In this document: positions 15,386 to 20,526 of the stretch, piece after piece
Numbering within the stretch: position 1 is the first letter of the stretch
Layout: each line of letters opens with the position of its first letter
Assembly: GCA_964540815.1 (NCBI GenBank)
Contig: CAZIOH010000112.1
Coordinates: 1-20,526 of the forward strand
Length of the DNA: 20,526 nt
Source: CAZIOH01 sp964540815
GTDB lineage: Bacteria > Myxococcota_A > Polyangia > Fen-1088
Direction: 5' to 3'
The notes under the pieces: model-generated
Databases searched by the model: none
Told to the model about the DNA's origin: nothing
What the model saw: only the letters and a program-made list of their open reading frames with translations
Made by a program: the position numbers and the translations under genes

Positions 15386-16852
15386 ATGCCAAGAATGATG
15401 TACACGGCGACCGGCACCGAGCAGACGTCTCGGTATGCCGGGGCTCTCCTGCTCTCCGGAATGGTCGGAGCCCTCCTGCTGGCGTGTTCTGCCTCTGGCG
15501 GGACCACAGGGCGGGGAACAGGCGGCCAAGACGGCACCGGAAGCGCGAAGGCGACCGGAGGGGTAACGAGCACGGGAGGCAGCGGCCCGGCCGGCGGAAG
15601 CGTGAGCACGGGAGGGGCCGGAGGGAGTGGCGGCTCGATCGCCGCAGGTGCGGGCGGCGCGCTCGCGACGGGTGGCTCCCTTGCCACCGGGGGAAGCCCA
15701 GGCGCGGCCGGCGTGGGTGGTCCAGTCTCGACCGGTGGGACCCAGCAGACCGGAGGCGCGGCAGGCATGGGCGGAACAGATGCGACCGGTGCGCCCCAGC
15801 AGACCGGAGGCGCGGCGGGCACGGGGACCGCGCTTGGTTCGGGGGGCACGATCGGCGGGGGCGGTTCCGGCGGTGCCGGCGGTGCCGGCGGTTCCACCTC
15901 CGGGCCTTGCGACATCTACGCATCCGGCAACACTCCGTGTGTCGCAGCCCACAGCACGGTGCGAGCCCTCACCGGGGCGTATGGCGGTAACCTCTATCAG
16001 GTCAGGCGCGCCTCGGACAACACGACCAAGGACATCGCAGCTCTGGTCCCCGGAGGCTTCGCCGACGCCGCCGCGCAAGACGCGTTTTGCGCCGGCACGT
16101 CGTGCACCATCTCCGTCATTTATGACCAGTCCGGGAAGGGTAACCACCTCACGAAGGCGCCCGCGGGCGGGGCGAAGAACACACCGGACAACGAAGCCGT
16201 CGCCAACGCCCTCAAGCTGACCGTGGGTGGCCACACGGTCTACGGCGTTCACATTCCGGCTGGCGTCGGCTATCGCAACGACAAGACCTCGGGCATCGCG
16301 GTCAAGGACCAGCCGGAGTCCATGTACATGGTGACCAGCGGCAATTTCTACAACGCCGGGTGCTGCTTCGACTACGGCAACGCGGAGATGAACAACCTGG
16401 ACAACGGCAACGGCACCATGGAAGCCATCTACTTCGGAAACTGCACGAACTGGGGCAAGGGGACTGGCACGGGGCCATGGGTGATGGCGGATCTCGAAAA
16501 CGGTCTCTTTGCTGGAAAGGACTTCGGGCCCACCTCGACGAACACGCCCCTCACCTCCGCCTATGTGACGGCCATGGTGATTGGCAACTCCGGGAGCTTT
16601 GCGATCAAGGGCGGCAATTCGCAGTCGGGTACCCTGACCACCAACCTGACGACCATGTACAGCGGCGCCCGTCCCGCCAGTGGCTACAACCCCATGAAGA
16701 AGGAGGGGGCCATCATCCTGGGGATCGGCGGCGACAACAGCAACGCGGCCCAGGGGAACTTCTTCGAAGGATGCATGACCTCCGGCGCCTCGTCGGACGC
16801 GACCGATGCCGCCGTGCAGGCCAACATCGTGGCCGCGGGCTACGGGCGCTGA
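15386..16852 (+). CDS. GH54 alpha-L-arabinofuranosidase lipoprotein (AbfB-type catalytic domain)
   Basis: 488 residues from ATG 15386; an in-frame GTG at 15323 and an ATG at 15395 are alternatives. The hydrophobic helix ends in ALLLACSASGG, a good lipobox. A Gly/Thr/Ala tether with STGGAGG-type repeats runs to about residue 170. The remainder follows fungal AbfB closely: GPCDIYASGNTPCVAAHSTV, CTISVIYDQSGKGNHLTKAP, GCCFDYGNAEM, MADLENGLFAG and KEGAIILGIGGDNSNAAQG. E371 and D450 align with nucleophile E221 and acid/base D297 of Aspergillus kawachii AbfB, and C326-C327 with its vicinal disulfide. The C-terminal arabinose-binding CBM42 of fungal enzymes is absent. It should remove L-arabinose side chains from arabinoxylan or arabinan. 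A TATCCT -10-like box lies 8 nt before the ATG, hinting at leaderless transcription. Confidence 0.93.
   Translation: MPRMMYTATGTEQTSRYAGALLLSGMVGALLLACSASGGTTGRGTGGQDGTGSAKATGGVTSTGGSGPAGGSVSTGGAGGSGGSIAAGAGGALATGGSLATGGSPGAAGVGGPVSTGGTQQTGGAAGMGGTDATGAPQQTGGAAGTGTALGSGGTIGGGGSGGAGGAGGSTSGPCDIYASGNTPCVAAHSTVRALTGAYGGNLYQVRRASDNTTKDIAALVPGGFADAAAQDAFCAGTSCTISVIYDQSGKGNHLTKAPAGGAKNTPDNEAVANALKLTVGGHTVYGVHIPAGVGYRNDKTSGIAVKDQPESMYMVTSGNFYNAGCCFDYGNAEMNNLDNGNGTMEAIYFGNCTNWGKGTGTGPWVMADLENGLFAGKDFGPTSTNTPLTSAYVTAMVIGNSGSFAIKGGNSQSGTLTTNLTTMYSGARPASGYNPMKKEGAIILGIGGDNSNAAQGNFFEGCMTSGASSDATDAAVQANIVAAGYGR
15741..15816 (+). repeat. 22-bp direct repeats in the GH54 tether
   Basis: CCCAGCAGACCGGAGGCGCGGC occurs at 15741-15762 and again at 15795-15816, a 54-bp (18-codon) period, so both copies encode the same tether peptide (QQTGGAA). 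This shows that the Gly-rich linker grew by in-frame duplication. Confidence 0.7.
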
Positions 16853-16979
16853 CCCGCCTGCCCACCTCTCGGCGGACTTCGCCCGCGAAACCGTGATTTG
16901 CCGCGTCGTTGCAGGCGAGACCGCCAGAATCCCCCACCAAGCGAGCGGACGTCTCGGGCCAGTCTGCTACAGTCCCCGC

Positions 16980-19532
16980 TTGCAGAACGCAGGGCCAGAG
17001 CCGGGAGTCAACCGAGATCCGCCGCCCGCGAGCCTGCCCGGGGGCCCCGCGGCGGAGCTCGACGAGCTGCGGAGCGAGGTCGATCGGCTGAGGCGCCTCG
17101 ACGAGCGGAGCAGCGGCCTGCTGCACGCCGTCCTCGACCAGAGCCCGCACGGCATCATCATCTGCGACGCCGACGGGCGGATCGTGATCCAGAACCCGGC
17201 GGCCAGGCGCATATGGGCTGGGAGCGCCCCGGCCGCCACCGTGGCGGACTGGACCGAGTACCGGGCCTTTCACCCCGACGGACGCCCATATGGTCCCGGG
17301 GACTGGCAGATGGCCCGCTGCCTCACCGAGCGCTCCGTGAACGCCGCCGAGGAGTTCCACATCCAGCGCTTCGACGGGACGCACGCGACCTTGCTCGGGA
17401 GCTCGGCCCCGATCCTCGACCCGGCCGGCACCCTGGTGGGGGCTCTCGCGATCTTCGCGGACATCTCGCACCTCAAGAGCGTCGAGGACAAGCTGCGCCT
17501 CAGAGACGAGCAGCTGGCGACCATCTTGCGCAGCATCAGCGAGGCCGTGATGTCCACCGACCATCTCGGGCGGATCACCTTCATGAACGCCGTGGCGGGG
17601 CGCCTCACCGGCGTGCCGCCCGAGGCGTCGGTCGGACGCCCCTTCGAGGAGATCTTTCGACTGGCCGACGATGGTCGGATCCGAGCCGGCCAAGGGGCGA
17701 CCTCGCCGCGCGCCAATCCGGTGCACGTCGTGCTGGAGAGCGGCGCGCCCGTGAGCCTCGGCCACCATGCGTTGCTGCGTGAGGGCGATGCCCGCGCGCT
17801 CGACATCGAGGACAGCGCCGCCCCGATCCGGGCCGCCGATGGACGAACCGTCGGTGCGGTCCTGGTGTTCCGCGACGCCAGCAACCAGCGCCGCATCGAG
17901 GAGCGGCTTCGTCTGCTGAGCGACGCCAGCGTGGCCCTGCTCTCGGCGTCGCTGGCCTACCGCGACCGTCTGGCCAGCGTCGCCAGGCTGGCGGTGCCGA
18001 GCTTCTCGGACTGGGCTGCCGTCGACATGGTGGCGCCCTCCGCCCGCCTCGAACGCCTGGCGACCGCCCACGTGGATCCCGAGAAGATCGCCCTGGTGCA
18101 CGAGCTCGCGAGCCAGTACCCCGAGGCACCGGAGTCGACCCGCGGGGTGTGGGGGGTGGTCCAGACCGGGCGCACGGCCTTCGTCCCGGTGATCACCGAC
18201 GAGCTGCTGACCGCCTCGGCTCGGGACGACGCCCACCGCGGCAAGTTGCGCGCGCTCGGCCTGCGTTCGTACATCTGCGCGCCGCTCAAGGTCGGTGCTC
18301 GCACGCTCGGGGCCATGACCTTCGCGACCGCGGAGTCCGGTCGGACCTACGATGCGGAGGACGTGTCGCTGGCCGAGGATCTCGCCCGGCGATCCGCCCT
18401 GGCGCTCGACAACTCCATCCTCTTCGAGGCCGCCGAGGAGGCCCGTCGGGCGGCCCAGAAGGCCGAGCATCGGTTCCGGCAACTGTCCGAGGCCATCCCC
18501 GAGATCGTCTGGGCGGTGAGCGACAACGGTTCGCACGAGTTCCTCAGCCCCCGCTGGTATTCCTATACCGGGCAGCCAACCGGCATGCCGATGCGCGAGT
18601 GCTGGCCGAACGCGGTCCACCCCGGCGATCTCGCCCGCTGCTTCGAGACCTGGCAGCGGGCGCGCGAATCCGAGCAGCCCTGGGAGATGGAATATCGGCT
18701 GCGGCGCGCGGACGGGGTCTATCGGTGGCACGTCGGCCGCTCGGTGCCGAACTTCGAGGACGGGAGGGTCGTGGCGTGGTACGGCGCGGCCGCGGACATC
18801 GAGGATCAGAAGCTGGCGATCCGGAGCCGCGACGATCTCCTGGCCACGGTGAGCCACGATCTGCGCAATCCCCTCAACGTGTTCCTCATGGCCGCCACCA
18901 GCTTGCGACGTCAAGCCGAGGCCGGGGCCACCGATCCGACCCGGGTCCTGTCCCACGCGAAGGCGGTGGAGCGGGCGGCGCGCCGGATGGACGCGCTCAT
19001 CCGCGACCTGATGGACATCACGGCCATCGAGAGCGGGCGCCTGTCGATGGTCTGCGAAGCCCATCGCGTCGGCGAGCTCGTGCGCGAAGCCACCGAAGGG
19101 GCCGCACCGCTGGCGCTCGAACGCGGCCTGCGGCTCACCTTCAGCTCCAGGCTCGATCCGGAGGTGCGCGTCCGGTGCGACCGGGGCCGCATCCTGCAGG
19201 TCCTCGAGAACCTGATCGGAAACGCCATCAAGTTCACGCCGCCGGGAGGAGCCATCGAGGTGCGCACCGAGGGGGAGCCGACGGGCGCGCCTCCGGGGGC
19301 TGGCCAGGCGCTCTTCTCCGTGATCGACGACGGTCCTGGCGTGGCCCCCGCGCAGATCCCGTACGTCTTCGATCGGTTCTGGCAAGGGACCCGCGGGACG
19401 CCCGAGAGCGCGGGGCTCGGCCTCGCGATCTGCAAGGGCATCGTCGAAGGGCACGGGGGGCGCATCTGGATCGAGCCCGAGGCGGCGGTCGGGGCCACCT
19501 TGCGGTTCACGCTGCCGCTCGCGCCCGGATGA
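16980..19532 (+). CDS. Soluble PAS-PAS-GAF-PAS sensor histidine kinase
   Basis: About 850 residues from the TTG at 16980; the frame is open further upstream and overlaps GH54 (to 16806), so the start is uncertain. A TACAGT -10-like box lies 6 nt before this TTG. A coiled coil (ELDELRSEVDRLRRLDE) leads into PAS1 (LLHAVLDQSPHGIIICDADG) and PAS2 (TILRSISEAVMSTDHLGRIT). A GAF domain follows (LLSDASVALLSASLAYRDR to SLAEDLARRSALALDNSI), then PAS3 (FRQLSEAIPEIVWAVSDNGS, with WHVGRSVP). HisKA has the H-box ATVSHDLRNPL (H626), and HATPase has N-box NLIGNAIKFTPPGG, G1 VIDDGPGV, F-box FDRFWQG and G2 SAGLGLAICKG. There is no TM segment or fused receiver, and no regulator gene is adjacent: an orphan cytoplasmic sensor. 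Its position after GH54 suggests, but does not show, a link to carbohydrate sensing. Confidence 0.92.
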   Translation: MQNAGPEPGVNRDPPPASLPGGPAAELDELRSEVDRLRRLDERSSGLLHAVLDQSPHGIIICDADGRIVIQNPAARRIWAGSAPAATVADWTEYRAFHPDGRPYGPGDWQMARCLTERSVNAAEEFHIQRFDGTHATLLGSSAPILDPAGTLVGALAIFADISHLKSVEDKLRLRDEQLATILRSISEAVMSTDHLGRITFMNAVAGRLTGVPPEASVGRPFEEIFRLADDGRIRAGQGATSPRANPVHVVLESGAPVSLGHHALLREGDARALDIEDSAAPIRAADGRTVGAVLVFRDASNQRRIEERLRLLSDASVALLSASLAYRDRLASVARLAVPSFSDWAAVDMVAPSARLERLATAHVDPEKIALVHELASQYPEAPESTRGVWGVVQTGRTAFVPVITDELLTASARDDAHRGKLRALGLRSYICAPLKVGARTLGAMTFATAESGRTYDAEDVSLAEDLARRSALALDNSILFEAAEEARRAAQKAEHRFRQLSEAIPEIVWAVSDNGSHEFLSPRWYSYTGQPTGMPMRECWPNAVHPGDLARCFETWQRARESEQPWEMEYRLRRADGVYRWHVGRSVPNFEDGRVVAWYGAAADIEDQKLAIRSRDDLLATVSHDLRNPLNVFLMAATSLRRQAEAGATDPTRVLSHAKAVERAARRMDALIRDLMDITAIESGRLSMVCEAHRVGELVREATEGAAPLALERGLRLTFSSRLDPEVRVRCDRGRILQVLENLIGNAIKFTPPGGAIEVRTEGEPTGAPPGAGQALFSVIDDGPGVAPAQIPYVFDRFWQGTRGTPESAGLGLAICKGIVEGHGGRIWIEPEAAVGATLRFTLPLAPG

Positions 19533-19675
19533 GCGCCTGACCTGGAGCTCCGGTGCGCCGGGTCTGCTCCGACCAGGCGGCCACCGACCTTGCCCCGAGG
19601 GCGTCCGGCTGCCAACTTTGTCTGGTCGACGACGCCCAGGATCCGAATGTCATCACACCACCAAGAGGCACCCAG

Positions 19676-20526
19676 GTGAACCTGGTCACGGTGATCGCCG
19701 ACCAGGGCCTGGCGTTGGTATTCGTCAACGTGCTCCTCCAGCAGCTCGGCGTGCCCATTCCGGCCGAACCGACGCTGGTCGTGGCGGGCAGCCTGGCTGC
19801 GCGCGGCCTGTTGCCGCTGCCCGGCCTGGTGGCCGTGACCTGGCTGGCGGTGCTGATCGCCGACTCCACCTGGTACTGGCTCGGCCGGCGGTACGGCAAC
19901 CAGGTCCTGCGCGTGGTTTGCCGGCTGGCGCTGTCACCCGACTCCTGCGTGCGGAACACCGAGCAGACCTTTGCCAGGTGGGGCCTGAAGTCGCTGGCGG
20001 TCGCCAAGTTCATCCCGGGATTCTCCATGGTGGCGCCGCCCCTGGCCGGGGCCATGCGGACCCGGTGGTCGAGCTTCCTCTTCTTCGACCTCGCGGCGGC
20101 CGTGCTGTGGTCGTCGGTCGGGATCGGCGCGGGACTGGTCTTCTATCGACAGGTCGATCGCGTGCTCGCGGCGCTCACCGGACTCGGCGGCTGGGCGCCG
20201 GTGCTGGGTGGGATCTTGCTGGTGGCGCTGGTCGGCGGCAAGTGGGTTCAACGCCGGCGCTTCTACCGGCGCCTGCGCATGGCCCGCATCACGGTCGGCG
20301 AGCTCCGGCGCCTGGTCGACATCGGCGCCGAGCCGGTGGTCTTCGACGTTCGCACGCCGAGCGCGCGCGAGCGCGATCCTCAACGCATCCCGGGCGCCAT
20401 CGCCTTCGATCTCTCGCAGGTCGATGCCGTGGTGGCCGAGCTGCCCGATGGGCGCGAGGTCATCCTGTATTGCAACTGCCCGAGCGAGGCCTCCGCGGCC
20501 CGCATTGCGCGCCTGCTGATGGATCG
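19676..20526 (+). CDS. DedA-family membrane protein fused to a rhodanese domain (3' truncated by window)
   Basis: Start at GTG 19676, with GAGG 7 nt upstream; 283 codons are present and the frame is still open at the window edge. Residues 1-190 are DedA/SNARE-associated type: LGVPIPAEPTLVVAGSLAAR, IADSTWYWLGRRYGN, FARWGLKSLAVAKFIPGFSM and APPLAGAMR, with several TM helices. DedA proteins are inner-membrane proteins linked to lipid scrambling and the proton-motive force. From about residue 205 a cytoplasmic rhodanese-like domain follows: ITVGELRRLVDIGAEPVVFD, VRTPSARERDPQRIPGAI and the active-site loop ILYCNCPSEASAARIA (C266/C268). The DedA-rhodanese architecture is known, and the Cys loop suggests sulfur or redox chemistry. 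It is separated from the histidine kinase by about 140 bp. Confidence 0.9.
   Translation, partial: MNLVTVIADQGLALVFVNVLLQQLGVPIPAEPTLVVAGSLAARGLLPLPGLVAVTWLAVLIADSTWYWLGRRYGNQVLRVVCRLALSPDSCVRNTEQTFARWGLKSLAVAKFIPGFSMVAPPLAGAMRTRWSSFLFFDLAAAVLWSSVGIGAGLVFYRQVDRVLAALTGLGGWAPVLGGILLVALVGGKWVQRRRFYRRLRMARITVGELRRLVDIGAEPVVFDVRTPSARERDPQRIPGAIAFDLSQVDAVVAELPDGREVILYCNCPSEASAARIARLLMD

Noticed and set aside
16806..16979. Upstream extension of the histidine kinase overlapping GH54
   Set aside because: The extra residues have no domain character and overlap the end of GH54; a later start is more plausible, though not proven.
16713..19454. A 913-codon open frame on the minus strand opposite the histidine kinase
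   Set aside because: Antisense shadow: the plus strand carries all kinase boxes, and the minus-strand translation has no recognisable domain.

Overview
This is a high-GC window whose coding style fits a cellulolytic myxobacterium (Myxococcota, Polyangiales/Sorangium-like). That is an inference from four things: lipoproteins with long Gly/Ala/Ser/Thr tethers, a Ser/Thr kinase remnant, abundant two-component proteins, and many plant-cell-wall hydrolases. The sequence is a scaffold: a run of 100 Ns (2061-2160) is flanked by an exact 55-bp duplication, which looks like an assembly join.

Layout: (1) 1-1330, the tail of an unidentified gene and a minus-strand surface lipoprotein with a Gly-rich tether and a C-terminal beta-sandwich-like region. 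(2) 1331-2195, a mostly non-coding stretch with one gene-like fragment and the gap. (3) 2196-4874, a complete GH9 cellulase lipoprotein (minus), with 21-bp palindromic repeats upstream. (4) 5064-8725, a strange mosaic of truncated or frameshifted pieces: GH6 C-terminus, Ser/Thr kinase C-lobe, outer-membrane beta-barrel fragment, a receiver-HisKA protein without an ATPase domain, a CheB/CheR-PAS-type linker piece, and the tail of a histidine kinase. (5) 8722-9362, a NarL/LuxR-type response regulator broken by one frameshift. (6) 9593-16852, a carbohydrate-active cluster: CE3-like SGNH esterase lipoprotein (minus), GH13 enzyme (plus), a small two-helix membrane protein (minus), a GH43 lipoprotein (plus) and a GH54 alpha-L-arabinofuranosidase lipoprotein (plus). 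(7) 16980-19532, a soluble multi-PAS/GAF histidine kinase. (8) 19676-20526, a DedA-rhodanese fusion cut by the window edge.

Taken together, the intact enzymes could attack cellulose (GH9) and the side chains and backbone of arabinoxylan (CE3-like deacetylation, GH54 and GH43). The GH13 enzyme, which has no signal peptide, would handle alpha-glucans inside the cell. GH9, the SGNH esterase, GH43 and GH54 all carry lipobox-like signal sequences, so a cell-surface hydrolase set is plausible. No SusC/SusD pair, transporter, RNA gene, insertion sequence or CRISPR array was seen. The most unusual points are the mosaic of gene fragments, the fungal-type GH54 domain, and the candidate operators upstream of the enzyme genes.
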